Source of the DNA: Candidatus Hydrogenedentota bacterium | Lineage (GTDB): Bacteria; Hydrogenedentota; Hydrogenedentia; Hydrogenedentales; SLHB01 | DNA length: 55,627 nucleotides | Assembly: GCA_020848835.1 (NCBI GenBank) | Contig: JADLHJ010000031.1 | Span: 1-55,627 of the forward strand | Direction: 5' to 3' | Shown here: in pieces, positions 42,151 to 51,041 of the stretch | Layout of the letters: each line of letters starts with the position of its first letter | How positions within the stretch are numbered: position 1 is the stretch's first letter | Notes under the pieces: model-generated | What the model was told of the DNA's origin: nothing | The model's input: only the letters and a program-made list of their open reading frames with translations | Database searches by the model: none | Position numbers and translations under genes: made by a program

Positions 42151-42626
42151 TTACCAGAGTGCTCCGCGCACCACTCGAATAAGGCCACCCATTCGCGCCG
42201 CTGCAGGTCGATTAGCGCAGCGGGCGAATTCACGTGTTGCCCTTCAACCTCGTCAATAAACCGGTGTGCGTCATACCCATCGATCTTTTTCATCGCCGGG
42301 TGATTGCCTACGCGGTGAAACCAGTAATGGCTGTTGCTGAAATCGCCTTCGCGCCGGTGCATGATGCCGTGCCAATACGAGCCCGTGGCATCTTCAATGC
42401 CCTGGCTAATCACATGACTGCGATCAAGTTCATCAACATACAACCACAAACCTGCACAGAGCGCTTCGTTCGATGAAAGCTCCGGCGACGCGATCGTCGA
42501 TTCGACCAGCGTTTTCAATTCGCGCGATGCACCATGCTTGACGACGAGTTGCGCCATCGCTTGCTGAAGCGGGAGCGCGTCCAACACGAGTTGGACGCGC
42601 TCCGCGATTGCTTTCGGCAGCTTCAC
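42147..42626 (-). CDS. Conserved hypothetical protein with ArsC partner
   Basis: 159 residues, soluble. The central SYWHGIMHRREGDFSNSHYW, rich in His, Trp and Tyr, looks like an active or metal site and is the part most likely conserved. I recognise it as a recurring uncharacterised protein type but cannot name a function. It shares a TGA/ATG overlap with the ArsC-like gene. It lies one base from the PqaA-like stop on the same strand, so the three genes may be cotranscribed. Confidence 0.75.
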   Translation of the reverse strand: MKLPKAIAERVQLVLDALPLQQAMAQLVVKHGASRELKTLVESTIASPELSSNEALCAGLWLYVDELDRSHVISQGIEDATGSYWHGIMHRREGDFSNSHYWFHRVGNHPAMKKIDGYDAHRFIDEVEGQHVNSPAALIDLQRREWVALFEWCAEHSGK

Positions 42627-42627
42627 C

Positions 42628-44106
42628 CTAGTTGGATGCCTGCTTGGACGTGATGAAGCCCTTCGGTGTTTCCGGAGTCGGTAACTGGAAGGGTTCGACG
42701 TCCGGCTTCACGCGCACATCGGTCGTAAACTTGAACGGGATCAAACCGCTGGCCGGGAACGTCATCTCCACCATATATGCGGTGAACCCTTTCTCGGGCT
42801 TCGGCACATCGCCGACGTAAACACCGTTGCCCTTGTCTTCGAGGTCAGTGCTCGTCCACGCCTTGTCGCCAATCGTATCCACGCGGAAATCGCGCGCATT
42901 GGGATTGGTGGCCTGCCACAACTTCACTGCGGAAGGCTTGTCCTTGCACGTAACTTTGATCGAGCCGTCCTTCTGCAACTTCCAAGAAAACTCGGGGCGC
43001 TTGGTGTTGTTCAAGATTGAACTGTAAAACGCCATCATGCCTTCGCGTGCGTCTGTGCCGCCGAGTGAGTGCTTGGCATTCGGAACCATGCGCAAATAGT
43101 TCTCGCCGGGCAGTTGGTTAAAATAGTACTGAGTCGAATCGGGCAGGAAGAACTCGTCGCCGCAGGCATTCACGATGTACTTCGGCATGGTGAGGCGATT
43201 GCGATAACTGAAAGGCTCTTCGATCTTCATAAGTGCCGCGTACTCCGGCGTGCCGGTCCAATCCATGATGCCCATTTCCTGGTAATCGCCAACGGCCGGC
43301 GCCCAGAATCCATAGACTTTGTAGTGATGCTGGAAGGAGGGCACGACGTTGAGCATATTGATAACGAAAGGCGTGATTGCGACGACGCGTTTGTCCACCG
43401 CCGCGGTGGTCCAGGTCGTCCAGCCACGCTTTGATCCGCCGGCGACCATAAACTTGTCGACCTTCGCGCCGCCGCCTTCAGGCGAGGCCAGCACGGCGGT
43501 AATCGTATCCATCGCGCGCACGGCGGATTTCGTCATCGGCAGGCGCAAGGGCCACTTCTCGTCGCCGGTGCGCATGTACTTGTCCCAGGTATACGCGATG
43601 ATTGCGTCTTCGGTGCGGCTCTTCCCGTTGTCGTCCGCAAACACGACAGGCTCGCTTGGCACGTTGGGAAGTTCGGCGCACACGGACTGACTCAACACGG
43701 CCATTTGCGCGAAGCCCTTATCGACGTTGTCTGGCGCGGGGCGATCGTTGCGGCCTCCGCCGATGTAGAGTAACCCTGTCGAATGCTTCAAGTTGTCCGG
43801 CTTCACGATGCGCAGGTAGTGCTGCCAGATGGGTTTGTTCACTTCTTTTTCCGTAAGGTACTGCTGCGACACCATGTCCACGATGTAGCCGGTGTAGCCC
43901 TCGCCCTTAACGGTGTTAACAATTTTCCAGCTATAGTTGGCGTCGGGCGCGGCAACATATTTGTCGAGCGCGGTAAGTTCGCCCTCGGCGACGGTAGGCG
44001 GCGTGTACTTGGCCGTCTTGGTGGACGCACAGCCCGCGAGCGCAAGTACCACGACCAAGGCCGCGACGTGCACGGCAAGCCCGCGCCGCACAGTTTTCAG
44101 GTCCAT
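42628..44106 (-). CDS. PhoPQ-activated pathogenicity-related (PqaA-like) lipoprotein
   Basis: 492 residues. The lipobox LALAGC (C26) predicts lipid anchoring. The alpha/beta hydrolase-like domain carries GGSKRGWTTW, the family's nucleophile region, and CGDEFFLPD. PqaA-type proteins are of unsettled biochemistry and are common in environmental bacteria. AAGGAG lies before ATG 44106. It is divergent from the YceI gene, with about 120 bp between them. Confidence 0.9.
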   Translation of the reverse strand: MDLKTVRRGLAVHVAALVVVLALAGCASTKTAKYTPPTVAEGELTALDKYVAAPDANYSWKIVNTVKGEGYTGYIVDMVSQQYLTEKEVNKPIWQHYLRIVKPDNLKHSTGLLYIGGGRNDRPAPDNVDKGFAQMAVLSQSVCAELPNVPSEPVVFADDNGKSRTEDAIIAYTWDKYMRTGDEKWPLRLPMTKSAVRAMDTITAVLASPEGGGAKVDKFMVAGGSKRGWTTWTTAAVDKRVVAITPFVINMLNVVPSFQHHYKVYGFWAPAVGDYQEMGIMDWTGTPEYAALMKIEEPFSYRNRLTMPKYIVNACGDEFFLPDSTQYYFNQLPGENYLRMVPNAKHSLGGTDAREGMMAFYSSILNNTKRPEFSWKLQKDGSIKVTCKDKPSAVKLWQATNPNARDFRVDTIGDKAWTSTDLEDKGNGVYVGDVPKPEKGFTAYMVEMTFPASGLIPFKFTTDVRVKPDVEPFQLPTPETPKGFITSKQASN

Positions 44107-44227
44107 TTTGTATGCTCCTTCTGAATTGTTTGATGAAATAAAAAGCCCCTAACGGTTGCATGTTTGGCGGGTATTTTCAAGCGCGGCCCGGTAGAATGAT
44201 TTTCACGATGTAGTGAAGGAGTGCGGT

Positions 44228-44917
44228 ATGCGGGTTAACAATTATCTTGCGGGGCTGACGCTTCTGATTGCCATAGCAGCCCCCGCACGCGCGACGGAAT
44301 ACACCATCGATCCCGCCGAATCCATTTTCGCCGTAGTTGTGCACAAGGCCGGAATCGCCGCAAGATTCGCTCACAATCACCTCGTATACCCAAGCGAGTA
44401 CACCGCAACGCTTTCCATGGAAAACACCGATCTTGTGACCGCGCAATTCTCGCTCACATTTGCCGCGGAGAAATTGCAGGTGGACGCGCCGGACATGCAC
44501 AAGAAATGGTATCCACGCATCGAAGCTGCGGGTATCCTGGATGAGCCATTCAAGCAAGTCGATGAAAAAGACCGACAGACCATCGGCGAACACATGCGCG
44601 GCAACAATCAGCTCGATGCGGCAACATATCCAAAAATCTCCGCGAAAGTCACGCAAGTCAGCGCAAAGTCCCAACGAATCGGCAAACAAGACTTCTCCCA
44701 CCTCGCCATCTTGGAATTTGAAGTGCATGGTAAAAAGATCGCGCGCGAGTGCCCTGCGTTAATCACTTTCAAAAACGACAGCGTGACGATCGAAGCAATG
44801 GTCAGTTTTACATTCTCCGAATTTGGCATCAAGCCGTATAGCGCACTCGGGGGTGCAGTCAAGAATCGCGACGCTTTTGACGTCTATGTCTACTTGATTG
44901 CGAAACCGAAATCGTGA
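44228..44917 (+). CDS. YceI-domain periplasmic protein
   Basis: 229 residues with a Sec signal peptide (about 1-22, ending APARA). The lipocalin-like YceI fold is seen in YTIDPAESIFAVVVHKAG, AHNHLVYPSEY and the late VSFTFSEFGIKPYSALGGAVKNRD. Such proteins bind isoprenoid or amphiphilic lipids. AAGGAG precedes ATG 44228. The next gene starts by GTGA overlap, so it is coupled with an alkylsulfatase-like hydrolase; binding and cleaving a lipid-like compound together is inferred. Confidence 0.85.
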   Translation: MRVNNYLAGLTLLIAIAAPARATEYTIDPAESIFAVVVHKAGIAARFAHNHLVYPSEYTATLSMENTDLVTAQFSLTFAAEKLQVDAPDMHKKWYPRIEAAGILDEPFKQVDEKDRQTIGEHMRGNNQLDAATYPKISAKVTQVSAKSQRIGKQDFSHLAILEFEVHGKKIARECPALITFKNDSVTIEAMVSFTFSEFGIKPYSALGGAVKNRDAFDVYVYLIAKPKS

Positions 44918-46632
44918 AGCGTCGAACAATTTATGGTCTCTCTGCCCTATTCTCCTTCGCCTTAGCTCTCGTTGGCTGCAGCGACAAGACGCCCCAGCCC
45001 GCACCGCCGCCGCCATCTCCCGATTTACAGCAGCAGGCCGAACTGTTTCGGAAGGGCGTCGAGAAAGTCACCGACGGCGTATACGTTGCCATCGGATACG
45101 GGCTGGCAAATTCCATTCTCATAGAAGGCGATGACGGCGTCATCATTGTCGATGCATTGGAGGGGCGACCACAGGCGGAAGCGGTCAAAGCGGAATTCAA
45201 CAAGATTACAAAGAAGCCGGTGAAAGCGCTCGTGCTGACACACAATCATGCGGATCACGTTTTCGGCGGCGCCGTTTTTACGGGCGGAAACCCCGACATT
45301 CCCGTCTACGCACACGACACCACTGCTGCATACATCGATCGCGTCGTGAGTGTCGTGCGCGATGGCATCTACGTGCGCAGCATGCGGATGTTTGGGCAGA
45401 TGCTCCCCGAAGATCGCGCCGAAACCTGCGGGATTGGCTTGCGACTCGATTACCGCCCGGAAAACATCGCATTGGCGCGGCCCACGAAGACATTTAGCGA
45501 CACGCTGGATGTCACGATTGCGGGTGTGCGGGTGCATCTCGCGCATGCACCAGGCGAAACGCCGGACCAAATCGTTGTGTGGCTTCCCGACAAGAAAGTG
45601 CTGTTGCCCGCGGACAATATCTATCAAGCGTTTCCCAATCTCTACACGATCCGCGGCACAGCATATCGCGACGTGATGGAATGGGTACGCAGCTTGGACA
45701 TGGTGCGCGACTTTGAAGCGGAATTTCTGGTGCCGTGTCACACGCGCCCGCTGACAGGAAAAGATGCGATTGCCGAAACGCTGACGGCCTATCGTGACGC
45801 GATTCAATTCGTGCACGATCAAACCCTGCGCGGGCTAAACGCCGGCAAGACGCCCGACGAACTGGCTGCATCCATTTTATTGCCACCAGGCCTTGCCCGG
45901 CATCCTTGGCTCGTCGAATCCTACGGCACCGTGGCATGGTCGGTGCGCGGCGTATACGACGGGTATCTCGGCTGGTTTGATGGCGACGCGGTGACGCTGA
46001 ATCCGCTGCGCCCGGAGGAACGCGCGAAACGGCTGGCGAAAGCGTTTGCCGCGGGGAAGCCGCTGTCCGATCAAGCACGCGCCGCGCTCGCGGAGAAGGA
46101 TTATCAGTGGTGCGCGGAGTTGGCGCGCGAGTGGACGCGCATCGAACCGGAATCAAATGAAGCGCGGTCCACGCTCGCCGCGTGCTTCGAAGCGATGGGC
46201 TCCGCACAAACCAATGCAAACGCGCGCAACTATTATCTAACCCAGGCGATGGAGTGGCGCGGCGACATTGATATTGTTCCCCCCGATTCATCCCGCGTGC
46301 CCGACGATTTCATGGACGCCTTACCCGTAGATTCTTTTCTCAATGCGATGGCGGTGCGGCTTAATCCCGCGAAGGCAGGCGATGCGAATATTCTCGCGCA
46401 GTTTTCATTCACGGACATATCGGAACACTACACGGTTCACGTGCGGAACGGGGTCGCCGAAGTGCGCAAACGCAGCGTGGACAATCCGGATTTGAAGATC
46501 GCCACAACGGCAAGAACTTGGAAGCGTGTTGCCAGCAAGAAAGATAGCCCGGCCCTTGCGTATGCAACAGGTAGTATCAGCGTTGATGGGGGCGTGGCAC
46601 GGATCGTCGAGTTCCTGGGGTATTTTCAATAA
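44914..46632 (+). CDS. Alkylsulfatase-like metallo-beta-lactamase lipoprotein
   Basis: 572 residues, lipobox LVGC (C22). The MBL domain has the zinc motif THNHADHVFGG (H110, H112, D114, H115); the central GTVAWSVRGVYDGYLGWFDG segment is the alkylsulfatase dimerisation domain, and the tail (about 455-572) an SCP2-like domain. SdsA1-type enzymes hydrolyse alkyl sulfates; other members act on different esters or ethers. The start is GTG 44914, overlapping the YceI stop. Lipid anchoring suggests periplasmic action. Confidence 0.88.
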   Translation: MKRRTIYGLSALFSFALALVGCSDKTPQPAPPPPSPDLQQQAELFRKGVEKVTDGVYVAIGYGLANSILIEGDDGVIIVDALEGRPQAEAVKAEFNKITKKPVKALVLTHNHADHVFGGAVFTGGNPDIPVYAHDTTAAYIDRVVSVVRDGIYVRSMRMFGQMLPEDRAETCGIGLRLDYRPENIALARPTKTFSDTLDVTIAGVRVHLAHAPGETPDQIVVWLPDKKVLLPADNIYQAFPNLYTIRGTAYRDVMEWVRSLDMVRDFEAEFLVPCHTRPLTGKDAIAETLTAYRDAIQFVHDQTLRGLNAGKTPDELAASILLPPGLARHPWLVESYGTVAWSVRGVYDGYLGWFDGDAVTLNPLRPEERAKRLAKAFAAGKPLSDQARAALAEKDYQWCAELAREWTRIEPESNEARSTLAACFEAMGSAQTNANARNYYLTQAMEWRGDIDIVPPDSSRVPDDFMDALPVDSFLNAMAVRLNPAKAGDANILAQFSFTDISEHYTVHVRNGVAEVRKRSVDNPDLKIATTARTWKRVASKKDSPALAYATGSISVDGGVARIVEFLGYFQ

Positions 46633-46641
46633 CGAGTGCGG

Positions 46642-48012
46642 TTAACTGTTCTTAAATTCGCTGATCAGGGCCTGCAAGGTTTTCTTTGCGTCACCAAAGA
46701 TCATGCGCGTGTTCTCATTGAAAAACAGCGGATTGTCGATGCCCGCGAACCCCGACGCCATCGAGCGTTTAAGCACAAATACCGTCCGCGCTTTGTCCGC
46801 ATTGATGATCGGCATGCCGTAGATCGGGCTTGATTCGTCCGTACGCGCGGCGGGGTTCACAACGTCGTTCGCGCCAATCACGATCGCGACATCGACCGTT
46901 TCCATGATCGGGTTGATGTCGTCCATTTCGACAAGTTGTTCGTAGGGCACGTCCGCTTCGGCGAGCAGCACGTTCATGTGTCCCGGCATGCGCCCCGCCA
47001 CGGGATGGATCGCGTACTTCACTTCCGCGCCGTTTTCTTCAAGCAACTCCGCCAGCTCGCACACGACATGTTGCGCCTGTGCGACGGCCATGCCATAACC
47101 CGGAATGACCACGACGGACCGCGCGGCTTGCAGCACCAGCGTAGCGTCTTCAGGGGTAAGTGCGCGCGCTTCGCCCTTCACGCCGGCGCCTTGTGCGCTG
47201 CTGGCGGAACCGAACCCCCCGAACAACACATTCGCCATCGATCGGTTCATAGCTTTACACATCACGATCGAGAGAATGAGCCCCGACGATCCATCCAGCG
47301 CGCCCGCGACGATAAGCAGTTTGTTGTTCAGCACAAAACCCATCATCGACGCGGCGAGTCCTGCGTAAGAATTGAGCAACGCAATCACGGTCGGCATGTC
47401 CGCACCGCCGATCGGAATAATTAAGAGCACGCCAAACACAAGGCACAAGCCAAGCATGATTGGAAAGAGCCACCACGCGCCGGGATCGATAACCAGATAA
47501 ATACCAATTAGTACAGCCAAGCCCAGCACGGCCAAGTTTAAATAGTGTTGGCCGCGAAACAGGATCGCGCGGGTAGGAATGATTTCCTGCAATTTGCCTG
47601 CGGCCATCAGGCTCGCGGTGACCGTGAGTCCGCCGAGGATCACTTCAATCGCCAGCGCGCCCATCGTAAAGCGCGCGATGTGCGGCGCGTGCAGAAAATA
47701 TTCGGCAGTTCCCACGAGCGTCGCCGCGAGCGCACCAAACGCGTGCGAGAGTGCGGTCCGTTGCGGCACGGCAGTCATTGGCATCATCGCCATCGGCACA
47801 CCGATGATCGTGCCCACCACCACCGCCGCGGCGATGAATCGGAAATTTTCTATCGTGGGTTCGAGTAGTGTGCCGCCGATGGCCAACGCCATTCCCAGCG
47901 TGCCAACGATTACCCCGCGCTTGGCCGTCGGCACTGCGCCGAGCCACTTCAACGACAGAATGAAGCACGCCGTCGAAGCGAGATATATAAAATGGATGAC
48001 GTGTTCGCTCAT
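46642..48012 (-). CDS. pntB: NAD(P) transhydrogenase beta subunit
   Basis: 456 residues: eight or nine membrane helices in the N-terminal part (domain II), then NADP-binding domain III with VVVIPGYGMAVAQAQHVV, HPVAGRMPGHMNVLLAEA and SMASGFAGIDNPLFF. The complex couples proton entry to NADPH formation from NADH. ATG 48012 lies two bases after the pntA2 stop; the longer frame to 48315 is a shadow. This is the split three-gene form in which the alpha chain is two proteins. Confidence 0.95.
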   Translation of the reverse strand: MSEHVIHFIYLASTACFILSLKWLGAVPTAKRGVIVGTLGMALAIGGTLLEPTIENFRFIAAAVVVGTIIGVPMAMMPMTAVPQRTALSHAFGALAATLVGTAEYFLHAPHIARFTMGALAIEVILGGLTVTASLMAAGKLQEIIPTRAILFRGQHYLNLAVLGLAVLIGIYLVIDPGAWWLFPIMLGLCLVFGVLLIIPIGGADMPTVIALLNSYAGLAASMMGFVLNNKLLIVAGALDGSSGLILSIVMCKAMNRSMANVLFGGFGSASSAQGAGVKGEARALTPEDATLVLQAARSVVVIPGYGMAVAQAQHVVCELAELLEENGAEVKYAIHPVAGRMPGHMNVLLAEADVPYEQLVEMDDINPIMETVDVAIVIGANDVVNPAARTDESSPIYGMPIINADKARTVFVLKRSMASGFAGIDNPLFFNENTRMIFGDAKKTLQALISEFKNS

Positions 48013-48014
48013 GG

Positions 48015-48305
48015 CTATTTCTGATCGCGGCCTTTGAACATGCGCACCATGCGATACGTAATCATGAACCCGCCGACTACGTTGACCATTGATGCCGCGA
48101 CCGCGACCGTGCCGAGAAAGGTGCTCAACGACGTTTCCGCGCGGCCCGCGATAACCAGCGCGCCCACGACGGAAATCGCGGATATCGCATTGGTAAGCGA
48201 CATGAGCGGCGTGTGCAGCAGCGGTGTCACACGCCGGATCACTTCCAGGCCTACAAACGTCGCGAGCAAGAACACATATAAATTGGGAAGCATGTCTGCC
48301 GTCAT
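48015..48305 (-). CDS. NAD(P) transhydrogenase alpha-2 (membrane) subunit
   Basis: 96 residues with three hydrophobic helices (LYVFLLATFVGLEVI, ISAISVVGALVIAG and VAASMVNVVGGFMITYRMV), corresponding to the membrane part of PntA. It is encoded between the soluble alpha-1 and beta genes with gaps of 6 and 2 bp. It helps form the proton channel with PntB. Confidence 0.92.
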   Translation of the reverse strand: MTADMLPNLYVFLLATFVGLEVIRRVTPLLHTPLMSLTNAISAISVVGALVIAGRAETSLSTFLGTVAVAASMVNVVGGFMITYRMVRMFKGRDQK

Positions 48306-48311
48306 GATTGT

Positions 48312-49463
48312 TCACCCTTGCTTGGCATACGCCGCCTTGATCGTTTCATTCACAATTTCGCCGTTGTGCGTGATGAGACATCCCTTCACGATGTCGTCAT
48401 TCAAATGGAGCGCGAGCGCTTTCGCTTCTTTGTCCCACAAAGTCTCGACGAGCGCGACAAGATTGGACGCGTACATCTGGCTCGCGTGAATTGCAGCGCG
48501 GCCCGGCAGGTTGACAAGTCCTACAATTCGCACGCCGTTGACATCAATCTCTTTGCCCGCTTCTGAACCTTCGACATTCCCGCCGCTCTCCACGGCGAGA
48601 TCGACAACCACGCTTCCCGGCTTCATTCGCGCGATCATTTCCTTGGTGATGATCACGGGTGCGCGCTTACCGAAAAGTTGGGCGGTCGTAATCACTATGT
48701 CCGATTGCGCGCAGACCGCAGCCATCGCATCGCGCTGTTTCGCCTGCTGTTCAGGCGTGAGTTCTTTCGCGTAGCCGTCCTTCGTCTGGCCCGTCTCCCC
48801 CAGATCGACCTTCACGAACTTGGCGCCAAGCGACTTTACTTGCTCTTCCACGACGGGCCGCGTATCGAATGCGTCCACGCGCGCGCCGAGCCGTTTTGCG
48901 GTGGCAATCGCCTGCAACCCCGCAACGCCCGCACCGATCACAAACACGCGCGAAGGGGATATTGTCCCCGCGGGCGTCATCATCATCGGCAAGATTTTCG
49001 GCAGGCGCTCCGCGGCAATGAGCACTGCGACATAGCCCGCCAGGCTTGCCTGTGAGCTTAGCGCATCCATCTTCTGCGCGCGCGTGCTGCGCGGGATCAT
49101 TTCCATGCTGATTGCGCTGACGCCCGCGGCTGCGAACGCCTCGACAAGCGCGCGCTCGTTAAATGGATCCAGAAAGCTGATGTGAACCGCGCCGCGTTTC
49201 AGCGCGGATACTTCGTTTAGGGAAGGCTTGTGAATGCGCAGTACGAGGTCAGCTTCTGCAAGTTCTGCAAGCGATGCAGCGCGGTTCGTGGAGATTGTGG
49301 CGCCCGCGGCTTCGTAGGCGGCGTCTTCGTGAAAGGAAGCGCGTCCGACGCCGGACTCCACGCTAAGCGACGCGCCCAATTTAACAAGCTTTGCAGCGGC
49401 ATCGGACGTAATAGGCACGCGCAGTTCGGCGGGATCAGTTTCCTTCGGCACGAAAATTTGCAT
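48312..49463 (-). CDS. pntA: NAD(P) transhydrogenase alpha-1 (NAD-binding) subunit
   Basis: 383-residue soluble domain I, related to alanine dehydrogenase. Visible are VPKETDPAELRVPI at the start, FVIGAGVAGLQAIATAKRLGA for NAD binding and VVDLAVESGGNVEGS late. It receives hydride from NADH and passes it to domain III of PntB. It is the first gene of pntA1-pntA2-pntB, and is divergent from photolyase. Membrane helices are absent, as expected when alpha-2 is separate. Confidence 0.95.
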   Translation of the reverse strand: MQIFVPKETDPAELRVPITSDAAAKLVKLGASLSVESGVGRASFHEDAAYEAAGATISTNRAASLAELAEADLVLRIHKPSLNEVSALKRGAVHISFLDPFNERALVEAFAAAGVSAISMEMIPRSTRAQKMDALSSQASLAGYVAVLIAAERLPKILPMMMTPAGTISPSRVFVIGAGVAGLQAIATAKRLGARVDAFDTRPVVEEQVKSLGAKFVKVDLGETGQTKDGYAKELTPEQQAKQRDAMAAVCAQSDIVITTAQLFGKRAPVIITKEMIARMKPGSVVVDLAVESGGNVEGSEAGKEIDVNGVRIVGLVNLPGRAAIHASQMYASNLVALVETLWDKEAKALALHLNDDIVKGCLITHNGEIVNETIKAAYAKQG

Positions 49464-49586
49464 GGATGCACTCCATGACGCGCGCTAATTTACCCGGATC
49501 AACCTTGCGTCCAGTATAGGCCTCTAGCCATGTCGTCGCAACAGTCACGCGGGATTACGCAGGCCAGCCTCGGATAATATGTGCCC

Positions 49587-51026
49587 ATGGCAGCAACAAT
49601 TGTTTGGATTAGATTGGATCTACGGCTCGAAGACAATCCGGCGCTACACGCCGCGGTGCAGCGTGGCGCGCCTGTCGTGCCGTTATACATTTGGTCGCCC
49701 AAAGACGAAGGGGAATGGGCGCCGGGTGGCGCGAGCAAATATTGGTTGCACCAATCGCTTGCTGCCCTCACCGCGTCATTGGAATCGCGTGGCGCAACGC
49801 TGGTGATTCGCACCGCGCCCTCGGCAATCGACGCGCTCACGGACGTAATTAATGAAACTGGCGCGGATGCCGTGTATTGGAACCGGCGCTATGAGCCCGC
49901 GATCGTCAAACGCGATACTGCAATCAAGAGCGAACTAACGAAGCACGGCATTGCAGTCGAGAGTTTCAACAGCGCGCTGATGTTTGAACCGTGGGAGATT
50001 AAGAACAAGCAGGGCTCACCGTTTCAGGTGTTCACGCCGTTCTGGAAGACATGCCTGAACATGCCCACGGTTTCCACACCGTTGCCCGCGCCCAAGCAGA
50101 TTACACCGCTCACGAAACCAGTCAAATCGCAATCGCTCGCTTCACTCGAACTCGAACCGCGCATCGACTGGGCAAAAGGCATTCGCGAGACGTGGACACC
50201 GGGCGAAGCAGGTGCGCACGATCAACTCACGCGTTTCTTCGATACGATTGCGGCGTATCCCGAGGACCGCGATCGGCCTGACTGTATCGGCACGTCGCGG
50301 CTATCGCCGCATTTACACTTCGGTGAAATCGGCCCGCGCCAGATATGGCACGCCGCGCGACAACATGGCGCGCTGGCCACGACACCCGGCGTCGCGCGCG
50401 GCGAAGAAAAATTTCTCACGGAAGTCGGTTGGCGCGAATTCGCACATCACCTCTTGTTTCACTTTCCCCATACTGCCGGCAAACCGCTGCGCCAAAACTT
50501 TGAGAAGTTTCCCTGGCTGCGAAATAAGTCTCATCTCCGCGCATGGCAAAAGGGACTGACGGGTTACCCCATCGTTGATGCAGGCATGCGCGAACTCTGG
50601 CACACCGGCTGGATGCACAACCGCGTTCGCATGATCGTCGCGTCATTCTTCACAAAGGATCTACTAATCCCGTGGCAGGAAGGCGCGAAATGGTTTTGGG
50701 ATACGCTCGTGGACGCTGACCTCGCAAGCAATACGCTCGGCTGGCAATGGACCGCGGGCTGCGGCGCGGATGCCGCGCCTTATTTCCGCATCTTCAATCC
50801 AACGAGCCAAGGTATTAAATTCGATCCGAACGGCGACTACGTGCGCACGTGGGTGTCGGAGTTGTCAAGGCTCGATGCGAAGTGGATTCATGATCCAAGT
50901 AATGCGCCGGAAGATGTATTGCGTGCAGCGGACGTCGTCTTGGGAAAAACGTATCCTAAACCAATAGTCGATCACGGCGAAGCGCGTGTGCGCGCGTTGG
51001 AAGCGTTTGCAGCGATCAAATCATAG
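49587..51026 (+). CDS. phrB: Class I CPD photolyase (cryptochrome/photolyase family)
   Basis: 479-residue light-driven DNA repair enzyme that splits cyclobutane pyrimidine dimers. The N-terminal antenna domain starts IVWIRLDLRLEDNPAL. The FAD domain holds GEEKFLTEVGWREFAHHLL and WQWTAGCGADAAPYFRIFNP, which are diagnostic. ATG 49587 is preferred; GTG 49581 is two codons earlier. A GATAAT box lies just before, so the mRNA may have a very short or no leader. A cryptochrome role is less likely but possible. Confidence 0.93.
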   Translation: MAATIVWIRLDLRLEDNPALHAAVQRGAPVVPLYIWSPKDEGEWAPGGASKYWLHQSLAALTASLESRGATLVIRTAPSAIDALTDVINETGADAVYWNRRYEPAIVKRDTAIKSELTKHGIAVESFNSALMFEPWEIKNKQGSPFQVFTPFWKTCLNMPTVSTPLPAPKQITPLTKPVKSQSLASLELEPRIDWAKGIRETWTPGEAGAHDQLTRFFDTIAAYPEDRDRPDCIGTSRLSPHLHFGEIGPRQIWHAARQHGALATTPGVARGEEKFLTEVGWREFAHHLLFHFPHTAGKPLRQNFEKFPWLRNKSHLRAWQKGLTGYPIVDAGMRELWHTGWMHNRVRMIVASFFTKDLLIPWQEGAKWFWDTLVDADLASNTLGWQWTAGCGADAAPYFRIFNPTSQGIKFDPNGDYVRTWVSELSRLDAKWIHDPSNAPEDVLRAADVVLGKTYPKPIVDHGEARVRALEAFAAIKS

Positions 51027-51041
51027 CGCGAGGGAAATGTC

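Noticed and set aside
41803..42626. Arsenic resistance operon
   Set aside because: Only a single ArsC-fold gene is present, with a hypothetical partner; no arsR, arsB or acr3-like gene is near.
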